A stretch of 50,955 nucleotides of DNA from an uncultured Veillonella sp. (GTDB lineage: Bacteria > Bacillota > Negativicutes > Veillonellales > Veillonellaceae), in assembly GCA_900556785.1 (NCBI GenBank), contig USQK01000003.1, forward strand, positions 1 through 50,955. The letters run 5' to 3'. Numbering within the stretch: the stretch's first letter is position 1; each line of letters opens with the position of its first letter. A model generated the notes under the pieces. That model made no database searches and had not been told where the DNA came from. It saw only the letters and a program-made list of their open reading frames with translations. This document shows positions 33,948 through 43,800 of this stretch, one piece after another. Both the position numbers and the translations under genes were made by a program.

Positions 33948-33962
33948 GGTTTAAAAGATATG

Positions 33963-33996
33963 AAGGAGGTAATAACATGGTTATTACCTCTTTTTT
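33963..33996 (+). terminator. Intrinsic terminator
   Basis: GAGGTAATAAC/GTTATTACCTC with ATG loop and six T, 16 bp after the short trimeric adhesin. Confidence 0.85.
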
Positions 33997-34042
33997 ATAT
34001 ACATATAATAGTAAAATAATACGTTTCTAGTGACTACCTATC

Positions 34043-34072
34043 TTGACACACATATACATTATTCGATACACT
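34043..34072 (+). promoter_or_regulatory. Promoter of the inverse-autotransporter-like barrel gene
   Basis: TTGACA, 18-bp spacer, TACACT, 46 bp before the ATG at 34119. Confidence 0.5.
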
Positions 34073-34118
34073 AATATATATTTCATTTATTGTTCATGAA
34101 TTTTAAATGTAGAGAGTA

Positions 34119-35162
34119 ATGAAACGTATTGTGTGTATCGCCTTGAGCGCCCTATTGTGTTGTGTGGGTACAGCTGAGGCAGAAAAACAACAATTACATA
34201 ATGATAAGGGCGTAGTGTCTGCAAAAACTGATGCTCAAACAGAGCGCATGAAGGCCGCATCAGAGGGCTTTCACATTACGCCTGCTGCCACACCAGACCA
34301 TGTGATTGGCCAAGGTGGGCCGCTCATCATGGATCGGCAAGATACTAAGACCGTGCAGTATAGTAATGTGGATGCAGTGAACCGCGCCATTAATGCGGTG
34401 GCTATGTCCAATGTATCTAATGCTATGTATGGTGCCAAAGGTAAGCCGTGGATGCGACGCACTACGCTGAGTTTTCAGTTCCAAGAAGGGTGGAAGCCGC
34501 TGTATTCTGCGGAGACTATTCAGCCTCTAGGTCATTACGATAATACCTCTCGTGATGTGTGGTTTACGCAGCAGCGCATTTCTCGCGCCTCTGATACGGG
34601 TACTACCCTTAATGTAGGTGTTGGGTACCGTCGTATCTCCAAGGACGACCGTCGTCTCTATGGGGCTCATTTATTCTATGACCATCGCTTCTTAAATCGT
34701 CACGATCGACTCAGTGCTGGTCTTGAATATATGTCTGGTGAAAGCGAGTTTCGTTTTAACTGGTATGGTTCTGCTTCCGATGAGCGTGTTTTGGATGCGA
34801 ACCTGCATACCTTAGAGCGAGTATCTAATGGTTATACCTTAGAATATGGTAAAACCTTTAAAAATGCGCGCTGGGCTAGAGTCTATGTTGAAGGCTATCA
34901 CTGGAACCAGGATCGACAAGCTGATAAGAATGGTTTGCGCATAGGCTCTGAGATGCAACTTACGCCGCGTGTATCTGTAGATATGGGATACAATAAACCG
35001 GAACATAGCTCTGGCGGTGCATATGGTAAAATTACGTTCCGTTTAGCGGGAGCTCCGATGGCTTGGTATGGTGGCAAGCATCGTTTAGAACAATCTGCAA
35101 CGGTTCGCGATAAAATGCTCAACATCGTAAGACGAACTAATACGGTTTTTGTTGAACAATAA
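34119..35162 (+). CDS. Inverse autotransporter (intimin/invasin-type) beta-barrel without passenger
   Basis: 347 aa. Signal peptide (about 1-21, ending AEA) and a periplasmic stretch of about 90 residues precede the barrel. The barrel (about 105-330) shows the intimin/invasin pattern: LNVGVGYRRISKDDRRLYG, then HLFYDHRFLNRHDRLSAGLEY, FRFNWYGSASD, NGYTLEYGKTF, and GLRIGSEMQLTPRVSVDMGY. In inverse autotransporters a long Ig-like passenger follows the barrel; here only about 30 basic residues follow and the downstream 500 bp contain no coding continuation. It could be a natural barrel-only outer membrane protein or an old truncation. GAG/AGAG upstream of the ATG is a modest ribosome binding site. 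Confidence 0.8.
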   Translation: MKRIVCIALSALLCCVGTAEAEKQQLHNDKGVVSAKTDAQTERMKAASEGFHITPAATPDHVIGQGGPLIMDRQDTKTVQYSNVDAVNRAINAVAMSNVSNAMYGAKGKPWMRRTTLSFQFQEGWKPLYSAETIQPLGHYDNTSRDVWFTQQRISRASDTGTTLNVGVGYRRISKDDRRLYGAHLFYDHRFLNRHDRLSAGLEYMSGESEFRFNWYGSASDERVLDANLHTLERVSNGYTLEYGKTFKNARWARVYVEGYHWNQDRQADKNGLRIGSEMQLTPRVSVDMGYNKPEHSSGGAYGKITFRLAGAPMAWYGGKHRLEQSATVRDKMLNIVRRTNTVFVEQ

Positions 35163-35496
35163 TTTTGATAACTGAATAGACAAATTGAATAGTCATGCCA
35201 TTCCCTGCATTCATTTTATTTTAATGAAAATTAAATGAAAAATAACCTACTATTATTCCTATATAAGTGATATACTCTAGGTAAGGGAAACGTTAGTGTT
35301 CATATCAATTGTTCTTTAAGATAATGGCTTTTTGTAAAAGCCATTTTCTTATTATTTGATGCCGTGTGATCGCCCGTTCATCTTAGTTACTCTCCAACTA
35401 TTTAATAATCTTTGTGTTGTGTTTACTTCAAAATCTCTCTCTTAATAACAAACCTATATCATACGGCACCGGTAAGAGGTTCGCCTTCCTCTTACC

Positions 35497-35540
35497 AAAA
35501 AAGGGTAGTTAATCCTCCTCGATTAACTATCCTTTTTTAT
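35497..35540. terminator. Strong bidirectional terminator
   Basis: AAAAAAGGGTAGTTAATC/GATTAACTATCCTTTTTT with a CTCCTC loop; A and T tracts flank both sides. Confidence 0.8.
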
Positions 35541-35568
35541 ATTCTCTTAATAGATATATAAATTACTG

Positions 35569-35596
35569 TTTACAAAATTCGTATACGTGCTACAAT
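35569..35596 (+). promoter_or_regulatory. Promoter of the SLH-bearing trimeric adhesin
   Basis: TTTACA, 16-bp spacer containing GTATAC, TACAAT; leader of about 80 nt. Confidence 0.55.
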
Positions 35597-35684
35597 ATTC
35601 ATATAAAACTCATGAATAAAAAGTGAATTTTAATGCAAAGAGAGAATGATTGGTTTTGTAGTTTGTAAATGGAGGTTCTAAACT

Positions 35685-38456
35685 ATGAACAAACGGAAAC
35701 GTTTATTAACCATTTTGATTAACGGTGTGCTATTGTCTAGCTTGTGTATGGTAGCTAGCGCTGCAGATAATGTAGCTGGGGCAGGTAGTGGCGTAGCTAT
35801 TGGCACAGGCTCTAATGCTCAAAGAGATGGAGTAGTTGCTATCGGTAAAGGTGCACACACCAATTATGCTGGCGGGTCTGGCTATGCTAAAGTTAATGGT
35901 GATGTAGTTATCGGTGAAAATGCAACAACCCATAGTTATTATGATCAATCTGGCTCAGTAGCTATTGGTAAGAATGCATATGTAGAAAATACGATTGGGC
36001 GACAAGAAAAGTTATTTGCGTTTAATCAAACAACTTTTAATACGTTTGGTATGGGAAGTCTTCCACAACAGCCAGATAAAGTTGTTACTGGTGTAGCAAT
36101 AGGTGATAATACGTATGTTCGTACTGGTGGTACCATGATTGGGTCTCATAACTATCGTGGGAAAATCGGTGATATTACTGTCAATACTGACACTTACGCA
36201 GAAAAGCGTAAAGCTGGACTAGGCTTATATTCAACAACATTAGGCTCAAATAGCTTTACCAATGGTACTGTTGCAACTACTACAGGTGCTTTAAATGTTA
36301 TTTCCAGCAATTATGATGGCAATAATATTGCTAATGCAACTAGAAATTTTGGAGCTACTATTAATGGCTCTTTAAACTCTATTGAGTCCGCTACAGCTGC
36401 TAATAACTATTCTGGATTAAGCAACACTGTTGTTGGTACTGCTAATAGAACCAATAATTCTAATGGTTCTTTAATTTTCGGTGCAGGTAACGAAATTACT
36501 AACTCTATTACTGATATAGATGCGGGTGCAATAACACCAGGTCTTTTTGGAGGTCCATCCTCTGTAACTAAATTATCAGAAGATGTGCGTAATTTAGTAA
36601 AAGATAATAAATCTGGTGGATCTACCTTAGCTATTGGTGGCGGCAATAAAGCTGATTACACACAATTGACATCAATGACAGGTGTTAATAATACTGTTAC
36701 AGGCACTGCTGGTAATGTTGCAAAATTGAATTACGTAACTGGGTACAATAATACAATTACTAATGCATCTAATAATATTGTAATGGGTAACGATCATACC
36801 ATTACTGCTGATAATACAATTGCTATAGGAGGACTTTCTTCTGGTGAAACCCGCTCTGTTGCCAATACAACAACTATTGGCTATGATGCAAAAGCTTCTG
36901 TTGAAGGCGGTGTAGCTCTTGGTTATAAATCTAATGCGACAGTAGATAAAGGAGCAGCTGGTTATGATATCAGCACCAAAGCAGCATCTACTGATACAAG
37001 TTCTACCTGGAAAGCGACTGCGGCAGCTGTATCCGTTGGCGACGTGGCTAATGACGTAACACGTCAAATTACATCTGTTGCAGCTGGTACAAATGATACT
37101 GATGCAGTAAACGTAGCACAACTTAAAAAGGTAGAAACTAAAATCTCTACTGTTGAAGCAGATGCTAAAAAACATACTACTGTAGTAGCTGGTGCTAATA
37201 CAACTGTTACATCTGGTACTAATGCTAATGGTGGTGCTGAATATAAAGTAGCTGTTAATAAAGACTTAGTAGAAATGAGCTCTGCTAACTTCGGCAAAGC
37301 AACTGATAATGTGCGTTCTCGTATCGATAAAGACCGTGCTAGCTTCTTCAACGGTAGCGAAAATATCGGCATTTCACCTAAAGGTATCCAAATCGAAAAC
37401 ACAGATACTTTAGAACAAGCAAAATTTGATAAATACGGTATGTATGCTAGTGAAGGGAATACAACTGTTTACTACACTACAAACGGTATTAGTGCAGGCG
37501 ATCAAAAAATCAATAATGTGAAAGCTGGCGTAGCAGATACTGATGCGGTTAACGTATCTCAACTTAAACGTTTACAAGATCAAATCGCAGCATCTTCTAG
37601 TGTTACAACTGTAACAGCTGGTGACCACATTAAGGTAACACCAACTGTAAATGGTAATACTCACGATTACAAAGTATCTCTTGCTGATGATATTGCTGAT
37701 CAAATTACAAATAACACAACAAATATCAACAAAAATACAAATGATATCAAAAATATCAAAGGTGATTTATCTAAGATTGATAAACGTGTTGATAAATCTG
37801 TAGCAGGTGCAGCAGCGTTGGCAGCATTGCATCCACTTGATTTCGATCCAGATGCTAAATGGGACTTTGCAGCAGGCTATGGTCATTATCGCAGCGGTAA
37901 TGCTGCCGCATTAGGCGCTTTCTATCGTCCTAATGAAGACGTACAACTTAGTGTAGGTTCTACTGTAGGCAGTGATGAAACAGTATTCAATGCTGGTTTA
38001 TCTGTGAAAGTAGGAGCTCATAGTGGTGTATCTCGTTCTCGCGTAGCGATTGGTAAAGAAGTATTAGCTCTTAAGAAAACAGTAGCTGAACAAAATGCTC
38101 AAATTCAAAAATTAACTGCATTGTTGAACGGTGTTGCTGGTACGAAGATGAAAGCTGACCATACAACATTGTTCCCAGACATCCCTACAAATCATTGGGC
38201 ATATGAAGCTGTAAGTGATTTATCTCGCCGTGGTTTAGTAGAAGGCTATCCAGATGGCACATTCGGTGGTGACCGTATGTTAACACGTTATGAATTTGCT
38301 CAAATCGTATACCGTGCTATTCAAGACGGCGTAACAGTTAATGATCGCCTTGTAACAGAATTCAGCCCTGAAATGGCTTTGTTCCGTGTTGACACTGTAG
38401 CTAAAAATGCTAAAGGTGAACCAACAATCGAACGCGTTCGTGTTAATAAAAAATAA
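35685..38456 (+). CDS. Trimeric autotransporter adhesin with C-terminal SLH domain
   Basis: 923 aa. Signal peptide 1-26 (ends ASA). The head (about 27-420) has many YadA-type repeats (VAIGTGSNAQRDG, VAIGKGAHTN, VVIGENATTH, VAIGKNAYVE, VALGYKSNAT). Necks and stalk (about 420-700) include SVAAGTNDTDAVNVAQLKK and NVKAGVADTDAVNVSQLKR. The YadA anchor (about 708-776) runs AALAALHPLDFDP...AGYGHYRSGNAAALG. After the anchor come a coiled coil (about 785-820, LKKTVAEQNAQIQKL) and an SLH domain (about 829-880, FPDIPTNHWAYEAV...GLVEGYPDGTFGGDRMLTRYEFAQIVY). In Veillonella and relatives SLH domains bind peptidoglycan from the periplasmic side, so this adhesin probably links outer membrane and cell wall. 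Start ATG 35685 has GGAGG 10 nt upstream. Confidence 0.93.
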   Translation: MNKRKRLLTILINGVLLSSLCMVASAADNVAGAGSGVAIGTGSNAQRDGVVAIGKGAHTNYAGGSGYAKVNGDVVIGENATTHSYYDQSGSVAIGKNAYVENTIGRQEKLFAFNQTTFNTFGMGSLPQQPDKVVTGVAIGDNTYVRTGGTMIGSHNYRGKIGDITVNTDTYAEKRKAGLGLYSTTLGSNSFTNGTVATTTGALNVISSNYDGNNIANATRNFGATINGSLNSIESATAANNYSGLSNTVVGTANRTNNSNGSLIFGAGNEITNSITDIDAGAITPGLFGGPSSVTKLSEDVRNLVKDNKSGGSTLAIGGGNKADYTQLTSMTGVNNTVTGTAGNVAKLNYVTGYNNTITNASNNIVMGNDHTITADNTIAIGGLSSGETRSVANTTTIGYDAKASVEGGVALGYKSNATVDKGAAGYDISTKAASTDTSSTWKATAAAVSVGDVANDVTRQITSVAAGTNDTDAVNVAQLKKVETKISTVEADAKKHTTVVAGANTTVTSGTNANGGAEYKVAVNKDLVEMSSANFGKATDNVRSRIDKDRASFFNGSENIGISPKGIQIENTDTLEQAKFDKYGMYASEGNTTVYYTTNGISAGDQKINNVKAGVADTDAVNVSQLKRLQDQIAASSSVTTVTAGDHIKVTPTVNGNTHDYKVSLADDIADQITNNTTNINKNTNDIKNIKGDLSKIDKRVDKSVAGAAALAALHPLDFDPDAKWDFAAGYGHYRSGNAAALGAFYRPNEDVQLSVGSTVGSDETVFNAGLSVKVGAHSGVSRSRVAIGKEVLALKKTVAEQNAQIQKLTALLNGVAGTKMKADHTTLFPDIPTNHWAYEAVSDLSRRGLVEGYPDGTFGGDRMLTRYEFAQIVYRAIQDGVTVNDRLVTEFSPEMALFRVDTVAKNAKGEPTIERVRVNKK

Positions 38457-38500
38457 GGATACTATTAGTTTATAGTGTTCACACAACTTAATAAGTAGCT

Positions 38501-38585
38501 ACTATGCCATACCTCAACTCCACCCCGAGGTTGCATAGTAGTGAATATAAAAAGGAGTAACTGATATGATTAGTTACTCCTTTTG
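38501..38585. terminator. Convergent terminator region (two hairpins)
   Basis: The first hairpin pairs ACTATGC/GCATAGT and ACCTC/GAGGT (38501-38539). The second, AAAAGGAGTAACT/AGTTACTCCTTTT (38550-38584), has A and T tracts on both sides. It lies between convergent genes and probably serves both. Confidence 0.75.
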
Positions 38586-38638
38586 TAGTTCCATATTATG
38601 TAATTTTCGATATTGTTTGTGATTATATTATTTACGAT

Positions 38639-40204
38639 TTATTTTGCAAAATATCCTAACGCTTGGATATGTGCAATGCACTCATCTAAATATTGTGCAG
38701 AGGATACGATATGTTTAGTGCCGTCATCTTTTTTTCTTTCAACAGTCAAGTTTTCATTCATCGTATCAATCAATTCTTGACGAGAAATTGGTTTTGTCAT
38801 CAATTTCATGACGTATGATAAACCTTCATCAACAGAGTAGTCTATTTGATTATACATGTTGCCGAGGCACATGTACTGATAACCACCTTTTTCAACCAGG
38901 GTGGATACATAGTTTATGAAATGCTCTGGAATATAGGTTTCATTTTCCACAAACGGTAATTGATCATACTTTTTAGTATATGTGTTGATATGACCGACGA
39001 TAGCAAGATGGAATAAACGTCTATACATAGCATCAGTATCGATTTCAGAATCAGGATGGTGTTCTTCAATATGTTTCATTATATCCGCTACATTGAATGG
39101 TCGTTTTGTATCCATTAATTCTTGAATGCTAATGTGCATAACATTGGTCCACTCTGGAGGAACACCAGGCTCTTCATCTAATGCATTGTTGAAGTATAGT
39201 GTATCTAGTACTTTCTTCTCAACCCTTTCGTCATGGGAAATTTTATCTTCGTTGCTACACTTTGTTAATAGGGCCATGCGGAACTGAGTATCATACACAT
39301 AATCGTAGTACTGCTCCTTATCAATGTAGCTATCTCTCGCTAATGTTCTAATATTATTTTCGACATTACTATCAAGCCATGTAATGAAGGAACGATTCAA
39401 TGTTTCGTCGCCGATATAAGCGCAACCTTGCTCTTGCGCACGCTCAATAAATTCTGACACATATACAGGATCATTAATAGCTTCTAAGTATTCGTGCCCA
39501 ACATAATAATCGTTAGATTGTAATACACGATTGATATTTTTAATTTTATAATCAGAAATTTGTTGGGAACGTTCATCTAACTTCATTGTTTCCGAAATTA
39601 ATTTTAATACATTTTTCGTATAGATTGTACGTTCTTGTAATGAATCACTAGGTGCATGTTTTTCAGAATATAACATAATATCCCGCAATTGCTCTAACCG
39701 TTTCCAACCTGGATACGTATTATATGAAACATAGGCGATACCGCGATCAGATAAGTTGCGACTGCAAATATTAAGGATTTTATCTTTTACCACATCAGGC
39801 ACCCAAGACCAAATACCATGGACGATAATGTAATCGAAGGTACCAAATGAATCATCAATATCCATAATATCTTTTTCTAATAATGTAATATTTTTTAGCC
39901 CCATGGATTCAATTAATTCATTCCCATGCTTTACCTGAGTAGGGGATAGGTCGATACCTGTAAAGGTAGTCGTTGGATTATATAGGGCTTGGGGAATGAT
40001 ATTTCCACCGCAGGAAGAACCTAGTTCTAATACGCGCGCGTCTTCAACTGGTACTGGGTCTAAGCCATAAATAAGAGCTTTTGCCATTAAAGATGTAATA
40101 CATGTATTAGAAAATGCTTTAGACACATATAGGAAGTCATCATAAGACTCTTTTAATGCTTCTATTTTAGATTGATCTATGCTTGTTATATGTTGTTTAC
40201 TCAT
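38639..40204 (-). CDS. Class I methyltransferase with regulatory domain, OmpB-lysine-methyltransferase-like
   Basis: 521 aa cytoplasmic SAM-dependent methyltransferase. The N-terminal catalytic domain (about 30-200) has motif I VLELGSSCGGNIIPQA near 58, GIDLSPTQVKHGNEL, KDIMDIDDSFGTFDYIIVHG and IWSWVPD, then AYVSYNTYPGW. From about 210 on come the methyltransferase regulatory domain and a C-terminal winged-helix-like part. From memory of the family, this order and the motifs HG-x2-SWVP and YNT-x-PGW match the rickettsial PKMT enzymes that methylate lysines of the autotransporter OmpB. It lies inside the adhesin island, divergent from the Lys-rich giant adhesin, so adhesin methylation before export is a reasonable hypothesis. 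GAGGG lies 9 nt before the ATG. Confidence 0.88.
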   Translation of the reverse strand: MSKQHITSIDQSKIEALKESYDDFLYVSKAFSNTCITSLMAKALIYGLDPVPVEDARVLELGSSCGGNIIPQALYNPTTTFTGIDLSPTQVKHGNELIESMGLKNITLLEKDIMDIDDSFGTFDYIIVHGIWSWVPDVVKDKILNICSRNLSDRGIAYVSYNTYPGWKRLEQLRDIMLYSEKHAPSDSLQERTIYTKNVLKLISETMKLDERSQQISDYKIKNINRVLQSNDYYVGHEYLEAINDPVYVSEFIERAQEQGCAYIGDETLNRSFITWLDSNVENNIRTLARDSYIDKEQYYDYVYDTQFRMALLTKCSNEDKISHDERVEKKVLDTLYFNNALDEEPGVPPEWTNVMHISIQELMDTKRPFNVADIMKHIEEHHPDSEIDTDAMYRRLFHLAIVGHINTYTKKYDQLPFVENETYIPEHFINYVSTLVEKGGYQYMCLGNMYNQIDYSVDEGLSYVMKLMTKPISRQELIDTMNENLTVERKKDDGTKHIVSSAQYLDECIAHIQALGYFAK

Positions 40205-40831
40205 AATAAATTCCCTCTAGAACTAACACCCATTTATAATTCCTTATAATGCATTAGTATATCATAATATTCTGTGTTAATAGGATAATACATGTATATA
40301 TTTTTCATTTATAAAATGATATGTGAATAATTTATGAAATAGCCTTCAAAAGGTTATTATGATTTCATATTTAGATTTTTTAGAGATCTATATTTTATAG
40401 ATAATATATAAATAGATGAGGAAATCGATAAAAATCAATGAGGATAAATCAATTAATCGTTTATTTATAACTATAGTTAATGTAGTTATCGATAAATACC
40501 GAACTGCATTGAAACAAATAGATTATATTTTATAAAATACGTATAAAACACAGAAAAAATGAGTAAAAAACCACCCATATATTAAAAATTGTTTAACAAA
40601 ATAAAGGTTCCAACAATAAATTCTGTCGATTATGATAAAAACATGAAGAAAAGTATTTACAAGATTTTCGATATATGATATTCTGTTCATGACACAAAAT
40701 GAAAGAAATATGAAAGATACTCAGAAAGGCGTAAAGGTATGGGAAATTTAGGCTTTTCCTTCTTTTGTATTTAAATGATTTAATTATAAGGATTGTAATT
40801 GTGTCTAGTTAAGAAAGGGGTTCATAGTAAT
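40205..40831. promoter_or_regulatory. 628-bp divergent intergenic region with promoter of the giant adhesin
   Basis: Very AT-rich and without a credible gene. On the plus strand TTTACA (40656-40661), a 17-bp spacer and TATTCT (40679-40684) form a promoter with a leader of about 140 nt. Further upstream, ATCGATAAA occurs twice (about 40425 and 40488) beside AACTATAGTT, which could be regulator sites. The size of the region suggests regulated expression of one or both flanking genes. Confidence 0.45.
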
Positions 40832-43800
40832 ATGAATAAAATCTTTAAAGTTGTTTGGAGCAAAACTAAAGAGTGCTACGTAGTAGTTTCCGAAGTTGCA
40901 AAAAACAATGGTGGTAAGAAAAAAGCTCTTGCTAGCGTATTAGCTGGTTTGGCTATGGTAGCTGCTACAGCAGGTACACCTGTACAAGCAGGTGGTAATT
41001 ATGGTGGTAGTGCTGTTAATATCACTCCTGATGCTTATAATGGTTCTAATACTACTGGAAGAAACTCTGTAGCAGTTGGTTATCAAAATAGAACTAATGA
41101 CCAAGATGGAACTATTGCAATCGGTGCGCGAAATACGGCTACAGAAAATTCTGCAATGGCTCTAGGTAATGGTAATACAGCTTCTGGCGGTGCAGCAGTT
41201 GCTATGGGTGCTTATAACCAAGCAACAGGACGTGCTTCTGTAGCTATTGGTAACGTATCTATGGCATCTGCTGAAGATTCTATTGCGATTGGTAACCGTG
41301 CAAACTCTAATCCAGCTAACCAAGATAGAGGTAGCGGTCAATACTCTATTGCTATGGGCCGTGAAAGCTGGGCTAGAGGTACTGATAACATCAGTATTGG
41401 TCATAATGCTACAACTGATTCTACTGGTGATAGTATAGCTATTGGTCGTGATTCCACAAGTAACTCTGTAAATACTGTTACAATCGGGGCACAGACTAAA
41501 GCTACTGGTGGTTATGCGGTAGCAATCGGTCGTGAATCTGAAGTAAATGCTAATTTTGCTACTGCAATGGGTTATCAATCCAAAGCAAAAGGTAGTGCTT
41601 CTATCGCTATTGGTAAACAAAATAATTCCAATCTTGGTGATACTATTACAATGGGTAATAGTAATACTGCTAATACAATGGGCGGTATCGCAATTGGTAA
41701 AAATAATATCGCTGACTCCTCTATTGGGGATCCTACTACTGCAACTAAAGAAAACTCTCAAATCGCTATTGGTTTAGACAACAAAGCAACAAGTCAAGAT
41801 ACTGTAGCTATCGGTCGTGAAGCTGAATCTACAAAAACTGGTGCTGTTTCTTTAGGTGCGCGTACAAAAGCGAAAGGTGACTATGCGGTAGCTATTGGTT
41901 CTGCTTCTCAAAATAAAACTGTAGAAGCAGCTGATTATGCGGTAGCTGTTGGTGCAATGTCAAAAGCTAATGGAGACCGTTCTGTTGCTATTGGTGGTGG
42001 CGCAGAAACAACTGCAGGTGCATCTCGTTCTGTAGCTCAGGGTTATAAATCTTCTGCATCTGTTGCCGATGGCGTAGCTCTTGGTTCTAACTCTAAAGCA
42101 ACTGTAGATGCAGGTGTTAAAGGCTTCAACCCAGCTGAAACTCGTACTAATAAATATGCTGGTTTAGCTGGTACGGCACAAACATCCACATTGGCAGCTG
42201 TTTCCGTAGGTGACGGTGCTACTGCAACTCGTCAAATTACAGGTCTTGCTGCAGGTACTAATGATACTGATGCTGTTAACGTAGCTCAATTAAGAAGTGT
42301 TAACTTGAAATATGCTGGTAACAGCGGCAATGGCGATGTATTGTTAGATAACGGTACATTGAACGTTAAAGGTGAAGGCTTAATCTCCACAAGTGCTGAT
42401 GCAGATGGCATAAAAGTAAAACTTACTGAAGGTGGCCCAATCACTAATAACAATGGTAAAGCGGTAGCTCCTACTACAAATGGTGTTGCTACAACTGACA
42501 ATGTTGCAAAAGCAATCAACGAATCTGGTTGGAACGTAGTTTCTTCCAATAATGGTGGTAACGTAACAGGTACTCAAGCATCCAAAAAAGTAAGCCCTGG
42601 CGATACTGTAACATTGAGTGCTGGTAAAAACATTGTATTAGATCAAACTGATAAACAATTCACATACTCCTTGAATAAGGATGTTGATTTGACTAACGGT
42701 GGTTCCTTAACAATTGGTGATACTAAAATCAACAATGGTGGCTTGACTATCACTGGAGGCCCATCTGTTACTAAAACTGGTATCGACGCTGGTAATAAAA
42801 ACATTACTAATGTAAAAGCTGGTGTAAACGATACTGATGCAGTTAACGTAAGCCAAATTAAAGGTTTAAGAACTGAAGTTAAAGAAGGTACTGGTGTTAC
42901 TGTTGTTAAGTCTCAAGGCACAGACGGTCATGATATCTATACTGTAAGTGCAACTGGTACTGCAGCTGCTGACCCTACTAAACTTAAAGCAGGTAAAAAT
43001 ACTACTGTAACAGGTGACGGTTCTACAGCTACTCCTTACAAAGTAAATGTGGAAGGCGACTTGGCTGATATCTCCTCCATCACAAACGGTAACGGTTCTG
43101 GTAAAATCTCCTTCGCTGGTGATCAAGTTGTAAAAGTTGAAGGCGACAACCCTATTTCCTTAGATGGTAAAGGTGGCTATGTAACTGGCTTACAAAACAA
43201 AGATTGGGATATTACTAACCCAACTGTTGTTTCTGGTCGTGCAGCAACTGAAGACCAATTGAAAAAAGTAAGCGATGGCTTCAATAACACAGTTAAATTG
43301 GCTGGTAACACTGGCAACACAGATACTCAAAAATTGAGCCAAGCTGGTGGTTTAAGCTTCGGTGTAGTTGGTGCTAATAACGGTCAATACATTAAAACAA
43401 CTGCTTCTGGTACAGATGTAGTAGCTGATTTGTCCGATGATGCAAAAGCTAAATTGAACCATACCTTTGAAGTAGCTCCTGGTTCTAGCAATGTTTCAGT
43501 AACTAAAGATACAACTGATCCTAATAAAACAGTTTATAAAGTAGCTGTTGCTAATACTCCAGCAGCTGGTGCTTCTTCTACTGAAAGCGTAGTTAAAAAA
43601 GCTGCTGCAGCTGGCGATACTAACATTGCTGATGTTACTGTTGGTAATGGTAAAAACTCTGGCGATGCAGATGCTCAATACGAAGTTAATGTTTCCCGTA
43701 ATGCTGTTAAAGATGCAGCTCGTGAAGCCGTAACAGTAAATAATGGTGGTAATACTGATAGCCCTATCACTGTAACTCCTACAGATGATGCTACTAACCA

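Larger units (their letters stand above)
35163..35684. other. Intergenic region with structured elements and terminators
   Basis: No gene of credible size. It contains a hairpin AATGGCTTTT/AAAAGCCATT (35323-35345), a long-range complementary pair GCCGTGTGAT (35361-35370) and ATCATACGGC (35458-35467) with one G-U pair, a hairpin GGTAAGAGG/CCTCTTACC (35471-35496), a strong bidirectional terminator (35497-35540), and the promoter of the next gene. The elements between 35321 and 35540 could be one structured RNA. Confidence 0.45.

Noticed and set aside
35371..35397. Nine-codon minus-strand ORF (MNGRSHGIK) with GGAGAG upstream
   Set aside because: Too short to support on its own and overlapped by the proposed RNA stem; chance is the simpler explanation.
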